Below, in pieces: positions 1-8,693 of a stretch of 64,000 bases of DNA (position 1 is the first letter of the stretch; each line of letters starts with the position of its first letter). The stretch is from positions 2,666,001 to 2,730,000 of the forward strand of contig NZ_CP023406.1 in the NCBI RefSeq assembly GCF_002327105.1, written 5' to 3'. The translations under genes were made by a program, and so were the position numbers. Below the pieces are notes generated by a model. It had not been told where the DNA came from. It was given only the letters and a program-made list of their open reading frames with translations, and made no database searches. The stretch comes from Luteimonas chenhongjianii (GTDB taxonomy: Bacteria; Pseudomonadota; Gammaproteobacteria; Xanthomonadales; Xanthomonadaceae).

Positions 1-1
1 C

Positions 2-964
2 GCCACCCTGCTGCGTGACACGGTGCGCACCCTGCTGCGCGACCACAAGGTGTATGTCACCGACTGGATCGATGCGCGCATGGTGCCGGCCGAGGCCGGC
101 GCGTTCTCGCTGGACGACTACGTCGCCTACATCGAGGAATTCATCCGCCACATCGGCGCCGCCAGACTGCATGTGATCAGCGTCTGCCAGCCGACGGTGC
201 CGGTGCTCGCGGCAGTGTCGCTGATGGCCGCGCGCGGCGAGACCACGCCGCGCTCGCTGGTGATGATGGGCGGGCCGATCGATACCCGGCAGTCGCCGAC
301 CGCGGTCAACAATCTGGCGACCGAGAAGCCGCTCGGCTGGTTCGAGCAGAATGTCATCCACCCGGTGCCGGCGAACTATCCCGGCCACGGCCGCCTGGTG
401 TATCCGGGCTTCCTGCAGCACATGGGCTTCATGGCGATGAATCCGGAGCGCCATCTGGAATCGCACTGGGATTTCTACCAGAACCTGCTCAAGGGCGACG
501 ACGACGACGCGCAGGCGCACCGCCGCTTCTACGACGAATACAACGCCGTGCTCGACATGCCGGCCGAGTACTACCTCGACACCATCCGCGTGGTGTTCCA
601 GCAGCATCTGCTGCCGCGCGGCGAGTGGATCGTGGCCGGCGAACGCGTCGACCCCTCCCGCATCACCGGCACCGCGCTGCTGACCGTCGAGGGCCAGCTC
701 GACGACATCTCCGGCGAAGGCCAGACCCGCGCCGCGCACACCCTGTGCACCGGCGTCGCCGAAGCCGACCGCGCCCACCTGACTGTCGAAGGCGCAGGAC
801 ATTACGGCATCTTCAGTGGCCGCCGCTGGCGCAACCAGGTGTATCCGCAGGTCCGCGACTTCATCGCGTCGCACGTGCAGGGCGCAAGCCCGGCGAAGCC
901 GAAGCCGGCCGCTACGACCGCGCGCAAGCGTGCGGCGAAGCGGGCTGCGAAGACGCATCTCTGA
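2..964 (+). CDS. phaZ: Intracellular polyhydroxyalkanoate depolymerase, 5' truncated
   Basis: Hydrolyses stored poly-3-hydroxybutyrate granules in the cytoplasm. The open frame runs off the left edge. Codons before the first internal GTG (position 23) read ATLLRDTVRTLLRDH, which fits the family, so the true start lies outside the window. The catalytic triad of the intracellular depolymerase family is visible: the nucleophile motif SVCQP (Cys in place of the lipase Ser, around 180-193), Asp in EGQLDDISGEG, and His in EGAGHYGIF. No signal peptide can be judged because the N terminus is missing. The C terminus is a Lys/Ala-rich tail (AKPKPAATTARKRAAKRAAK) of the kind seen in granule-associated or nucleoid-binding proteins; its role here is inference. 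A strong hairpin terminator follows directly. Confidence 0.9.
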   Translation, partial: ATLLRDTVRTLLRDHKVYVTDWIDARMVPAEAGAFSLDDYVAYIEEFIRHIGAARLHVISVCQPTVPVLAAVSLMAARGETTPRSLVMMGGPIDTRQSPTAVNNLATEKPLGWFEQNVIHPVPANYPGHGRLVYPGFLQHMGFMAMNPERHLESHWDFYQNLLKGDDDDAQAHRRFYDEYNAVLDMPAEYYLDTIRVVFQQHLLPRGEWIVAGERVDPSRITGTALLTVEGQLDDISGEGQTRAAHTLCTGVAEADRAHLTVEGAGHYGIFSGRRWRNQVYPQVRDFIASHVQGASPAKPKPAATTARKRAAKRAAKTHL

Positions 965-993
965 TCCGCGCCGCGCTGGCATGGACCATGCAG

Positions 994-1033
994 AAAAAAA
1001 GGCGCGTCGGTGAGACCGGCGCGCCTTTCTTCT
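994..1033. terminator. Bidirectional Rho-independent terminator
   Basis: The arms AGGCGCG/CGCGCCT plus an inner CGG/CCG pair around the loop TGAGA, with an A-run on the left and a T-rich stretch on the right. It lies between the converging phaZ end and the end of the PadR-linked operon, so it can serve both strands. Confidence 0.85.
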
Positions 1034-1049
1034 GGATCGAACAACGACC

Positions 1050-1973
1050 TCAGCTGTACTGCGCCGTCTTCACCAGCAGGTGCTTGGCGATGTTGCCGTG
1101 CATGCGGCCGATGCCGCGGAACAGATGCAGGCTGGCGAAGAGCAGCACTACGCCGGCCACCGAGACCAGAGGCAGCAGATATGGGGCCTGTTGCGGGATA
1201 TCGATACCGAATTCCCAGACGTTGAGATGCAACCCCGGAAGCAATGCCAGCGGCGCTGCGACCATACTCAGCGACAGCGACAGCAGGGTCACGGTGACCG
1301 TGAAGTAGACGACGCCCAGCGGCAGCATCACCAGCATGTACAACAGCGTGCTCCAGGTACGCACGTCGGTGAACATGTCGCCGATGCGCTGCAGCCAGTT
1401 GCGTCCGCGCGCCGAGTACAGCGGCCGGCGCGGCATGCGCTCGCCGAGCATCACTTCGACCAGCCGGCCCTCGACCAGCGACAGCAGCCGTATCGATCCG
1501 AAGAACAGGATCAGCAGCGGAATGCCGATCAGCACGACCACCAGGCTCAGCGACACCGACAGGCCGGTCACCACCCAGGTGAAGTAGAAGATGCCCGTCG
1601 CCAGCGACAGCACCATGTAGAACATCGACGCGTAGGTGCGCGGATCGGCGGCGACACCGAAGAAGCGCCCGAGCAGCGACGTGCGCGGCTTCGGCGCCGG
1701 TGGCCGCAGCGCGGTCTGGACCTTGACCTCCGTGTCGCGGTAGATGTCGGCCACTTCCTCCGGGGCACCGTAGCTCGATGCGACCGAGGCGATGACCTCG
1801 GCTTCCGAACGGCCCGGCTGTTCGGCCAGCTCCGAGCGCAGATATTCCTCGGCGTCGTAGAGCGCGTCCTGCACCAGTGCGGGATCCGCGCCGGCGAGCG
1901 ACTGGCTCAGCTGTTCGAGGTATTCGGGAATGCTCTGCGGCGGGCGGTTGTCGTTCATTCGCATGCTGTTCAT
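1050..1973 (-). CDS. PadR-linked membrane sensor protein (DUF1700/HAAS-type)
   Basis: A membrane protein of 307 aa, probably the effector or sensor controlled by the PadR gene just upstream. Residues about 10-70 (PPQSIPEYLEQLSQSL, then an acidic helix with DAEEYLRSEL) match the soluble HAAS/DUF1700-type domain that accompanies PadR genes. Two similar membrane blocks follow, one beginning DPRTYASMFYMVLSL and one DVRTWSTLLYMLVML, each with two or three hydrophobic helices. A last helix (YLLPLVSVAGVVLLF) sits near the C terminus, so the protein looks like an internal duplication. The ATG overlaps the PadR stop codon (ATGA). Later ATGs nine bases and more downstream are possible starts. The signal it senses is unknown. 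Confidence 0.75.
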   Translation of the reverse strand: MNSMRMNDNRPPQSIPEYLEQLSQSLAGADPALVQDALYDAEEYLRSELAEQPGRSEAEVIASVASSYGAPEEVADIYRDTEVKVQTALRPPAPKPRTSLLGRFFGVAADPRTYASMFYMVLSLATGIFYFTWVVTGLSVSLSLVVVLIGIPLLILFFGSIRLLSLVEGRLVEVMLGERMPRRPLYSARGRNWLQRIGDMFTDVRTWSTLLYMLVMLPLGVVYFTVTVTLLSLSLSMVAAPLALLPGLHLNVWEFGIDIPQQAPYLLPLVSVAGVVLLFASLHLFRGIGRMHGNIAKHLLVKTAQYS

Positions 1974-2344
1974 TGGCACAGCCCCTCCAGGACGGCGTCG
2001 ACGGAATCCCGTGTGGCCCGCCAGGCGGCGGTCCACTGCTGCAGGGTGGTCCGCCCTGCCTCGGTGATGCGGTAGTAACGGCGCGGCGGCCCTGCGACCG
2101 ACGGCTCGACATGACTGTCGAGCAGGCCGGCGGCACTGAGGTTGCGCAGCACCGGATACAGCGCGCTCTGCTTGCCACTGAGCACCCCGTCGAGCAATTC
2201 GAGGCGCTTGGCGATCTGGTAGCCGTACATCGGCTCGTCCGTGCTGCCCAGCACCGCCAGCAACGCCAGCGACACCGTGCCCGCACTCAGTTCCTTCTGG
2301 AACTTGCGCAGCTGCAGATCACTGTCATCCGGGGCCTCGGCCAT
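1970..2344 (-). CDS. PadR-family transcriptional regulator
   Basis: A 124-aa winged-helix repressor. The N-terminal wing-helix reads [20 protein letters not shown] and the pattern [16 protein letters not shown] is the family's recognition region, followed by [11 protein letters not shown]. The start is chosen at MAEAPDDSD because GGAG lies about seven bases upstream; the open frame continues 30 codons further but has no good ribosome site. It forms an operon with the membrane sensor gene through an ATGA overlap, the usual PadR/HAAS arrangement. It probably represses its own promoter. The ligand is unknown. Confidence 0.85.
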   Translation of the reverse strand: MAEAPDDSDLQLRKFQKELSAGTVSLALLAVLGSTDEPMYGYQIAKRLELLDGVLSGKQSALYPVLRNLSAAGLLDSHVEPSVAGPPRRYYRITEAGRTTLQQWTAAWRATRDSVDAVLEGLCQ

Positions 2345-2386
2345 TCGCGATCTCCGCCAGGTTGATCCAGATGCTATTGCGGACTT

Positions 2387-2396
2387 CGCTATAGCG
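2387..2396. promoter_or_regulatory. Palindrome, candidate PadR operator
   Basis: CGCTATAGCG is a perfect 10-bp palindrome in the 121-bp gap between padR (minus) and the cyclophilin gene (plus). Its position fits an autoregulatory site, but no second copy supports it. Confidence 0.35.
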
Positions 2397-2465
2397 GATG
2401 TGCTGGTAGTCACGCTGACCATCGACTCGGCCACAATCGGATCTGTCTTTCAGGGGAACCCATCC

Positions 2466-3404
2466 ATGCGCCAGCCGTCGCGCCATATCCTGTCCGCCAC
2501 CCTCGCCGCCTGCATGCTCGCGCTGGCCGGCTGCGCCACGCCGGGCGCGCCCGTTGCGCTCGAAACCCGGTCCACGCAGCAACTGCTCGAGGCATCGACC
2601 GACGCCGACTGGCGCACGCCCGATCCGGCCAACCTGCTGTACATGGACCTCGACGGCGGCCGCGTGGTGATCGAGCTGGCCCCGGCCTTCGCGCCCGAGC
2701 ATGTCGCCAACATCCGCACCCTCGCCCGCGGCGGTTTCTGGGACGGGCTCAGCCTGTACCGCTCGCAGGACAACTTCGTCGTGCAGTTCGGCGACATCAC
2801 CGAAGAAGGCGTCCCCGGCCGGCCGATCGGCAGCGCGCGGGCCAGCCTGCCGGCGGAATTCGACCGCGCCGCTGCCGACCTCGCGTTTCACGCATTGCCC
2901 GATGCCGATGGCTGGGCGGCGCGGGTCGGTTTCGTCGACGGCTTCCCGGCCGCGCGCGACGACCGCCGCGGCAATGGACGCGCGTGGCTTGCGCACTGCT
3001 ACGGCACGCTTGGGGCGGGCCGCGACATGGCGCCCGACTCGAGCAACGGCACCGAACTCTATGTGGTCACCGGCCAGTCGCCACGCCAGCTCGACCGCAA
3101 CATCACCACGGTCGGTCGCGTACTGCAGGGCATGGAACTGTTGAGCGTGCTGCCGCGCGGCACCGGTCCGCTTGGCTTCTACGAGGATCCATCGCTGCGC
3201 ACACCGATCCGCCGGATCCGTCTCGCATCCGACGTGCCCGTGGGCGAGCGCACGCCGCTGCAGGTGCTGCGCACCGACACGCCGCTGTTCGACGCGGTCG
3301 TGGAGTCGCGCCGCAACCGCCGCGACGACTGGTACGTGCAGCCGGCCGGACACATCGACCTGTGCAACATCAGCGTGCCGGTACGCACGCCGCCCTCGTC
3401 CTGA
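2466..3404 (+). CDS. Cyclophilin-type peptidyl-prolyl isomerase, lipoprotein
   Basis: Predicted to speed cis/trans isomerisation of Xaa-Pro bonds in proteins of the cell envelope. The 312-aa product starts with a lipoprotein signal peptide whose lipobox is LAGC (Cys23). The cyclophilin core starts near residue 55 ([17 protein letters not shown]) and continues through [20 protein letters not shown] and [12 protein letters not shown], the counterpart of the FHR...QGGD strand. The usual FHR active-site motif is altered to YRSQ, so activity may be weak. The tail (about 90 residues after the core) is not part of the classical fold. ATG at 2466 is chosen because it gives a proper signal peptide; the open frame extends upstream through the intergenic region. 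Confidence 0.85.
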   Translation: MRQPSRHILSATLAACMLALAGCATPGAPVALETRSTQQLLEASTDADWRTPDPANLLYMDLDGGRVVIELAPAFAPEHVANIRTLARGGFWDGLSLYRSQDNFVVQFGDITEEGVPGRPIGSARASLPAEFDRAAADLAFHALPDADGWAARVGFVDGFPAARDDRRGNGRAWLAHCYGTLGAGRDMAPDSSNGTELYVVTGQSPRQLDRNITTVGRVLQGMELLSVLPRGTGPLGFYEDPSLRTPIRRIRLASDVPVGERTPLQVLRTDTPLFDAVVESRRNRRDDWYVQPAGHIDLCNISVPVRTPPSS

Positions 3405-3409
3405 GTGCA

Positions 3410-3928
3410 ATGCGGATCGAAACCGACCGCCTGTTGCTGCGTCCGCATGCGATCGAGGATTTCGACGCGCTGCGTGCGCTGATGCGCGACCCCGAGGTGA
3501 TGTGGCACATCACCCGGGTCGTGCCGAGCGACGAGGACATCTGGAACCGGCTGCTGCGCTACATCGGCCACTGGACCGCGCTGGGCTTCGGCATCTTCGC
3601 GGTGATCGAGCGCAAGACCGGCCGCAACATCGGCGGCGTCGGCTTCGCGGACTTCCGTCGCGGCCTCGGCGCTGCGTTCTCCGCCTCGCCGGAAGCCGCG
3701 TGGGTGTTCGCAAAAGAGGCGCAGGGCCGCGGTATCGCGTTGGAGGCCACGCAGGCGATGCATGCCTGGTTCGACGCGCAGCCTTTCGGCGGGCGCAGCG
3801 TCTGCATCATCAATCCGGACAACGCGCCGTCGCGCAAGTTGGCCGGCAAGCTCGGCTACGTCGAAACCGGTCCGACGCAGTACCACGGCGAGACCACGCT
3901 GACCTTCGAGCGCCTGCGTCCGGTCTGA
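3410..3928 (+). CDS. GNAT-family N-acetyltransferase (RimJ/RimL-like)
   Basis: A 172-aa cytoplasmic acetyltransferase using acetyl-CoA. The N-terminal strand [19 protein letters not shown] is typical of the RimJ/RimL branch. The acetyl-CoA loop is [17 protein letters not shown] (Q/RxxGxG/A type), followed by [19 protein letters not shown], the conserved helix and beta-bulge of the fold. It starts five bases after the cyclophilin stop, so the two genes are probably co-transcribed. The substrate (ribosomal protein, amino acid or drug) cannot be told from the sequence. Confidence 0.85.
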   Translation: MRIETDRLLLRPHAIEDFDALRALMRDPEVMWHITRVVPSDEDIWNRLLRYIGHWTALGFGIFAVIERKTGRNIGGVGFADFRRGLGAAFSASPEAAWVFAKEAQGRGIALEATQAMHAWFDAQPFGGRSVCIINPDNAPSRKLAGKLGYVETGPTQYHGETTLTFERLRPV

Positions 3929-4577
3929 CGCGCGGTGCCTGGCGTCACGGCGGCTGTCGTCGCTACCCAGCGTGACGGGGCGACAGCCAGCGCGGTTTCG
4001 CTGCGAGTCGGCCATCGCATGCGACACCGGCGATCAGGGAGTCCCCGCACTGGAACCCGGCCATCCGTACCGCCGATCATCGCGGCAATGCCACGTCGAC
4101 CAGCAGCCTGACCGGGTGTTGATCCGGCACGCGGGACATGGCTGCTCACCAGCGAGCGCGCCGGGCGCCGGCATGCGTCTGACGGTCCGCGAGATCGTGA
4201 GCACGTCCGGCCGCCGCACGGATGTGCGCGCCGACCGGTTCGAGCGTTCCGTCAGCCCTGCCCGCGCCGCTGATGGTGATGCCTGCGCGCTGCGCCTCGA
4301 AGTCGGCAAAAGGATTCACCGGCATCTCGAACCCACTCGCAAGCCCCTCGATGCGCTGCTGTCGAACTCGTGCAGGAAGTGCAGACACCACGTCGAGCGG
4401 GGGACGCGTTTGCGCGGACGGCAGCATGCATCAATCTCCGGCCCCCATCTTTCGCGTTCCCGGGCGCGACCCCGCGTCCGTCGCGTGCGACTGCAGCCAT
4501 GTCTTCGCCTGTCTCGTCACGTCGGCTTTCCGGGGCGCTGCCTAGCCTGCGTCCATCCCAACCAACGAGACCACCAC
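3929..4577. other. Long gene-free gap, possible decayed coding sequence
   Basis: 649 bases without a convincing gene. Short open frames exist on both strands; the minus frame at 4146-4427 has a protein-like middle (GFEMPVNPFADFEAQRAGI) but no clear ribosome site, recognised domain or neighbour link. It may be a degraded remnant. I see no strong promoter or repeat. Confidence 0.4.
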
Positions 4578-4874
4578 ATGCCCATGCTCCGCATCCGCCT
4601 CACCGGCAGCGACGACACCGCGCGCGCAGTGATGAATCTCCTGCAGAGCGTGGACGGGATCGAACACGTCGAAGAGGTCGCTGACCTGATGCCGCACATG
4701 GACGACGCCGACTCCAGTTCCGCCGGGCTGCACGATGTCAGCGGCCCGAAGATGCATGCGATCGAGATCGAGGTGGGCAATGCCTCGACCGAACGCAAGC
4801 TGCGCGAAGCCGTCGAGGCGCTGGCTTTCGATCTCGACGCGGTCGTCGAGTTCGAGACCGAAGAGGAAGGCTGA
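4578..4874 (+). CDS. Small acidic protein of unknown function
   Basis: A 98-aa protein that I do not recognise by name. It opens with a strand (PMLRIRLTGSDDTARAVMNLL), then a helix and strand (VDGIEHVEEVADLMP), an acidic spacer (MDDADSSSAG), and a second half (MHAIEIEVGNASTERKLREAV) ending in FETEEEG. The alternating strand/helix pattern resembles two ACT-like or ferredoxin-like half-folds; this is inference. The stop lies 25 bases before the MBL-fold hydrolase, so the two are likely co-transcribed. No signal peptide or membrane helix is seen. Confidence 0.7.
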   Translation: MPMLRIRLTGSDDTARAVMNLLQSVDGIEHVEEVADLMPHMDDADSSSAGLHDVSGPKMHAIEIEVGNASTERKLREAVEALAFDLDAVVEFETEEEG

Positions 4875-4899
4875 GCCGCAACGTCCCGGCGGCGCGACC

Positions 4900-5787
4900 A
4901 TGCAACTCCATCCCGATGACGGCTTGCACGTGCATTCGCTGTACGACGAGGCCACCGGCAGTTTCCAGTACGTCGTCGCCGACCCGGCGACGCGGCACGC
5001 AGCCGTCATCGACCCGGTACTGGATTTCGACGCGCCCTCAGGCCGGATTTCCACGCGCAATGCCGACACACTGCTCGCACACATCGAACGCGAGCGGCTC
5101 GAGGTCGCCTGGATTCTCGACACGCATCCGCACGCGGACCATCTGTCGGCCGCGGCCTACCTGAAGGACCGGCTCGGCGCGCCGACCGGCATCGGCGCCC
5201 GCGTCACCGAGGTGCAGTCGATCTGGAAGGCGCTGTACGGCCTCGACGATTTCGAATGCGATGGTCGCCAGTGGGATCGGCTCTTCGAGGACGGCGACAC
5301 CTTCGATCTGGGGGCGTTGCAGGTGCGCGTGCTGTTTTCCCCTGGCCACACGGCGGCCTCGGTCAGCTATCTCGTCGGCCGGTCTGCCTTCGTGCACGAC
5401 ACCCTGATGATGCCCGACAGCGGAACGGCCCGCGCCGATTTTCCAGGGGCGGATCCGCACCGGCTCTACGCAACGCTGCAGCGCATCCTCGCGCTGCCGG
5501 GCGAGACCACGCTCTTCGTGGGTCACGATTACGCCCCCGGCCGCCCACCTGCGTGCATGAGCACTGTCGCCGAGCAGCGCTCGCACAACGTGCACCTTCG
5601 CGGCGCGGTCGACGAGGCCGCATTCGTGACGATGCGTCGGCAGCGGGATGCGACCCTCCCATTGCCCGCACTGATGCTGCATGCGATGCAGGTCAATATC
5701 CGCGGCGGCCGCCTGCCCGATCCCGACGCAGCCGGCCGGCGTTACCTGCGTATCCCGCTCGACCGCTTCATACCCCCGGCTACGTAG
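4900..5787 (+). CDS. MBL-fold metallohydrolase, persulfide dioxygenase/glyoxalase II-like
   Basis: A 295-aa metallo-beta-lactamase-fold enzyme. The metal-binding signature THPHADHLSA (around residues 70-80) gives the HxHxDH site; further ligands are in SPGHTAASVSYLVG, the Asp of HDTLMMPDSGTARADFPGAD, and FVGHDYAPG near the C terminus. DTLMMPDSGTARADFPG is characteristic of the ETHE1/CstB-like persulfide dioxygenase and Blh branch rather than classical glyoxalase II. It probably handles thiol or persulfide conjugates, but the true substrate is not established. ATG at 4900 follows the small acidic gene closely. No signal peptide, so cytoplasmic. Confidence 0.82.
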   Translation: MQLHPDDGLHVHSLYDEATGSFQYVVADPATRHAAVIDPVLDFDAPSGRISTRNADTLLAHIERERLEVAWILDTHPHADHLSAAAYLKDRLGAPTGIGARVTEVQSIWKALYGLDDFECDGRQWDRLFEDGDTFDLGALQVRVLFSPGHTAASVSYLVGRSAFVHDTLMMPDSGTARADFPGADPHRLYATLQRILALPGETTLFVGHDYAPGRPPACMSTVAEQRSHNVHLRGAVDEAAFVTMRRQRDATLPLPALMLHAMQVNIRGGRLPDPDAAGRRYLRIPLDRFIPPAT

Positions 5788-5796
5788 CGAGCCCGA

Positions 5797-6750
5797 TCAG
5801 GTCGCCGCAGGCAGCTCTTCGATAAACGCGATCATGCGGCGACGCTGCTCGGCATCGGGCAGGCGCCCGCGCCCCGCAGTGAGGTTGTCGACCAGGTTGG
5901 AAGCGCGACTGGTCGCCGGCGTCACGCTGGTCACCGCGGGGTGCGAGAGCACGAACTTCAGGAAGAACTGGCCCCAGGTGGCCGCGTCGAATTCCGACGC
6001 CCAGTCCGGCACCTTGCGGTCACCGACGCGCTCCCACAGCCGCGTGCGTCCGAACGGTGCGTAGACCAGCACGCCGATGCCGCGCTCGGCGGCGAGCGGC
6101 AGGATGGTCTCCTCGACATCACGGTTGTCGATCGCGTAATCGACGCCGATGAAATCCAGCGGCTCGTTGCGCATGATCTCGATGAGCTGCGGATACGCCG
6201 GCTTGCTGGTCGAGGTGACACCGGTGTAGCGCACGCGCTTGTCGGCCTTGAGTTCCTTGAGGATGCCGAGCTGGGTCGGCACGTCGCCGAGGTTGTGGAC
6301 CTGGATCAGGTCGATGGTGTCGCGTCCGAGCCGCGAGAAGGAGGTCTCGATCTGCGCGCGCGCCTGCGCGGGATCGGCCTTGGCATCGGCGCCCCGCCCG
6401 GCGACGTTGACCTTGGTCGCCCAGAACACACGGTCCGCAATGCCGAGATCCTGCACCGCCCTGCCGGCGACTTCCTCCGAGGCGCCGTAGCTCGGCGCGG
6501 TATCGAACACCGCGCCGCCCTGCTCGACCAGCGTGCGCAGCACCTCGTGCAGCGCCGAGGCGTTTTCGCCCGCTGTCTTGGAGAACGTCGCCGAGCTGCC
6601 CAGGCCGACGACCGGAATGCGCTGGCCACTCGACGGAATCACGCGCGTGAGCATCGGCGACTGCGCGGCCTGGGCCAGCAGCGCGCCGGGCATCGCCAGC
6701 GAGAGTCCGGCGCCGAGGGAAAGTTTCAGGGCATCGCGACGTGTGACCAT
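5797..6750 (-). CDS. Tat-exported aldo/keto reductase
   Basis: A 317-aa NAD(P)H-dependent oxidoreductase. The N terminus TRRDALKLSLGAGLSLAMPG is a twin-arginine leader with a cleavage region near ALLAQAAQ, so the folded enzyme should act in the periplasm. The catalytic tetrad of the superfamily is present: Asp and Tyr in VFDTAPSYGASE, Lys in FWATKVNV and His in IQVHNLGDV. The strong ribosome site GGAGG just before ATG 6750 fixes the start. It ends nine bases from the converging MBL hydrolase gene. The substrate is unknown. Confidence 0.88.
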   Translation of the reverse strand: MVTRRDALKLSLGAGLSLAMPGALLAQAAQSPMLTRVIPSSGQRIPVVGLGSSATFSKTAGENASALHEVLRTLVEQGGAVFDTAPSYGASEEVAGRAVQDLGIADRVFWATKVNVAGRGADAKADPAQARAQIETSFSRLGRDTIDLIQVHNLGDVPTQLGILKELKADKRVRYTGVTSTSKPAYPQLIEIMRNEPLDFIGVDYAIDNRDVEETILPLAAERGIGVLVYAPFGRTRLWERVGDRKVPDWASEFDAATWGQFFLKFVLSHPAVTSVTPATSRASNLVDNLTAGRGRLPDAEQRRRMIAFIEELPAAT

Positions 6751-6902
6751 GGTGTCCTCCTGTATGGCGTGCAGACCGTGCAACGCTGCAGGCGCTCGCC
6801 CCGACGGAGCCGGAACGCTGCGGCGATCGATGTCGGCGCGGGTCGTTCGAGTCTGCAGCAGCCCTGCTGGCGCGGCAAGCGCAGCCCGGCGCGGTGCGCG
6901 CC

Positions 6903-8693
6903 TCAGTCGGCGGGCGCACCTGCCCGGCCGCGGCGGCTGCGGTGCAGCGCCCACAGCAGCGCGGTGACCAGCAGCCAGGCGAGGAACCAGACGAGCGGAC
7001 GCACCGCCGGGGATGGCAGCGCCTGCATGCCCGGATCGGCACCGGCGCCGGCGAGTTCCCGGGTCGCTGCCTGCATCGCGGCCGCCTGCAGACCCGGCGC
7101 ATCGTCGGCGCCGCGTACCCACAGCACGCCGCCGCCATCGATACGGTGCCAGCCGGGGACGCGGGGCCACAGTCCGGCGCAGCCGTCTGCTGCAGGATCA
7201 GGCACCAGCGCGGTGGTCCTTCCGTCGGGCGCCAACACCTGCGCATCCGCCTCCAGCGCGCACAGGGCAACGCGCTCGCCGACCCGGGCCTCGCCACCGA
7301 ATCCGGTCACGACCGCATCGCCTGGACGCGCCAGGGTGCCGGCCCAGGCGCTCCACAGCTCGCCATGCAGGTCTGCGCGACCCGCCAGCGGCAACTGCCA
7401 GCTGTCGGCCAGGGTAACGATGCCGATGCGGCCCTTCCCGAGCGCCTGCCAGCGCATCATGTCGTCCGCGCCGACCCCGGCCGAGGGCAGGCCACCGGTC
7501 AGCGGCAGATAGCCCAATGCGGGCGGCGCCTCGCCGGCAAGCTGTGGGTCGAAGGGCGCATCTTCGCTGCCCGGGCCCGACCACGCGCGCAGCCGGGCGA
7601 GATCGTCGGGGCCGGCGTCGACGCGCCATTCGCGCAGGCGGCCGGTTTCGATCGCGAGTCCGCCCGTGCGCAGCCAGCTGCGCAGCGCGTTCGACGGCGG
7701 CTGCGGCGCATGCACCAGCAGTCCCAGGCCCTCGCGCACCGCGGCCAGAAGTGCGGCACGCGCGGAGGCGCCGAGTCCGTCCCAGGCGCGCGCTTCGATC
7801 AGCACGAGATCCTGCTTGCCCAGGCTGGCGGCATCGAGCGTCGGTGCGTCCCCGGTAACCGCACCGCCACCGAAGGCCATGCGCCAGCGCAGCGAGGTGC
7901 CGGCGTCCTCGGCCCAGCGGCGCAGCGCGCGCGTATCCGGGTTGGGCGCACCGGCAAGCAGCAGCACCCGCATCGGCGCGGACCCGGCGACCACCACAGG
8001 CACGCGCGCGCGGGTCCAGGCACTGGCTTCCACGTCCTGGATCGCGACTTCGAACAGCGTGGCGCCGGCGCCGCGCGCGGTACCGCTCAGCCGGAAGCTG
8101 CCGGCCTCGTCGGTGGCAGCGGTGTCGACCACGCGCCCGGCGGGATCGAACAGCGACACCCGGGCACCTTCGATGCCCGTCACGCGTCCGCGCACCGCGA
8201 AGCGTGCGCCGGGTGCGACATCGCCCGGAGCATCCAGTTCCGCGAGGCCGGGCGCTACCGGCGCAGGCAGGTATGCGAGTGCGCGTCCATCGACCGCGTC
8301 GCGGTCGCGCGGATGCAGGCCTGCGCCGACCACGACCAGTTCGCGCACCTGCGGATGCAGGCGCAGCGCCGTCGCCAGGTCCGGCATCCGCGACGCGCCG
8401 GGCGGAACCTCGCCGGCCTCGGGCAATGCGATCACCTGCGCAGCCGCCGGCACCGGCAGGCCGTCCGCATCGGCGGTCAGCACGACCAGACGGTCGGGAC
8501 CGGCCGGCGCCGACGGCAGCAGCATGCGATAGAGCAGCAGCGCCGAGGCGGCGGTCAGCACCGCCAGGGCGAGGCTGCGCCATGCCGCGGGGCGGCGTCC
8601 GCCCGGCGCGCGCAGGTGGGCGAAAGCCACCCGCGCGATCGACAGCAGCGCCGCGGCGAGCAGCACCGCGCCGAGCCAATGTTCGGGCCTCAT
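6903..8693 (-). CDS. Membrane protein with glutamine-amidotransferase-like domain, last gene of MoxR operon
   Basis: A 596-aa envelope protein. Two N-terminal helices (LGAVLLAAALLSIARVAFA and LALAVLTAASALLLYRML) precede a large extracytoplasmic part. Around residues 170-250 a beta-sandwich of carboxypeptidase-regulatory type is suggested by GVEGARVSL-like strands (GIEGARVSLFDPAGRVV). The block MRVLLLAGAPNPDTRALRRW with LVLIEARAW and GLGLLVHA resembles the class I amidotransferase-like domain often found in MoxR clusters, but no catalytic Cys is apparent. A final helix (PLVWFLAWLLVTALLWAL) anchors the C terminus. The ATG overlaps the preceding stop (ATGA). Probably a structural partner, not an enzyme. 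Confidence 0.75.
   Translation of the reverse strand: MRPEHWLGAVLLAAALLSIARVAFAHLRAPGGRRPAAWRSLALAVLTAASALLLYRMLLPSAPAGPDRLVVLTADADGLPVPAAAQVIALPEAGEVPPGASRMPDLATALRLHPQVRELVVVGAGLHPRDRDAVDGRALAYLPAPVAPGLAELDAPGDVAPGARFAVRGRVTGIEGARVSLFDPAGRVVDTAATDEAGSFRLSGTARGAGATLFEVAIQDVEASAWTRARVPVVVAGSAPMRVLLLAGAPNPDTRALRRWAEDAGTSLRWRMAFGGGAVTGDAPTLDAASLGKQDLVLIEARAWDGLGASARAALLAAVREGLGLLVHAPQPPSNALRSWLRTGGLAIETGRLREWRVDAGPDDLARLRAWSGPGSEDAPFDPQLAGEAPPALGYLPLTGGLPSAGVGADDMMRWQALGKGRIGIVTLADSWQLPLAGRADLHGELWSAWAGTLARPGDAVVTGFGGEARVGERVALCALEADAQVLAPDGRTTALVPDPAADGCAGLWPRVPGWHRIDGGGVLWVRGADDAPGLQAAAMQAATRELAGAGADPGMQALPSPAVRPLVWFLAWLLVTALLWALHRSRRGRAGAPAD

Noticed and set aside
1080..2075. 331-aa plus-strand open frame opposite the sensor gene
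   Set aside because: Low-complexity Gln/Arg/His composition and no start signals; the minus-strand membrane protein explains the region.
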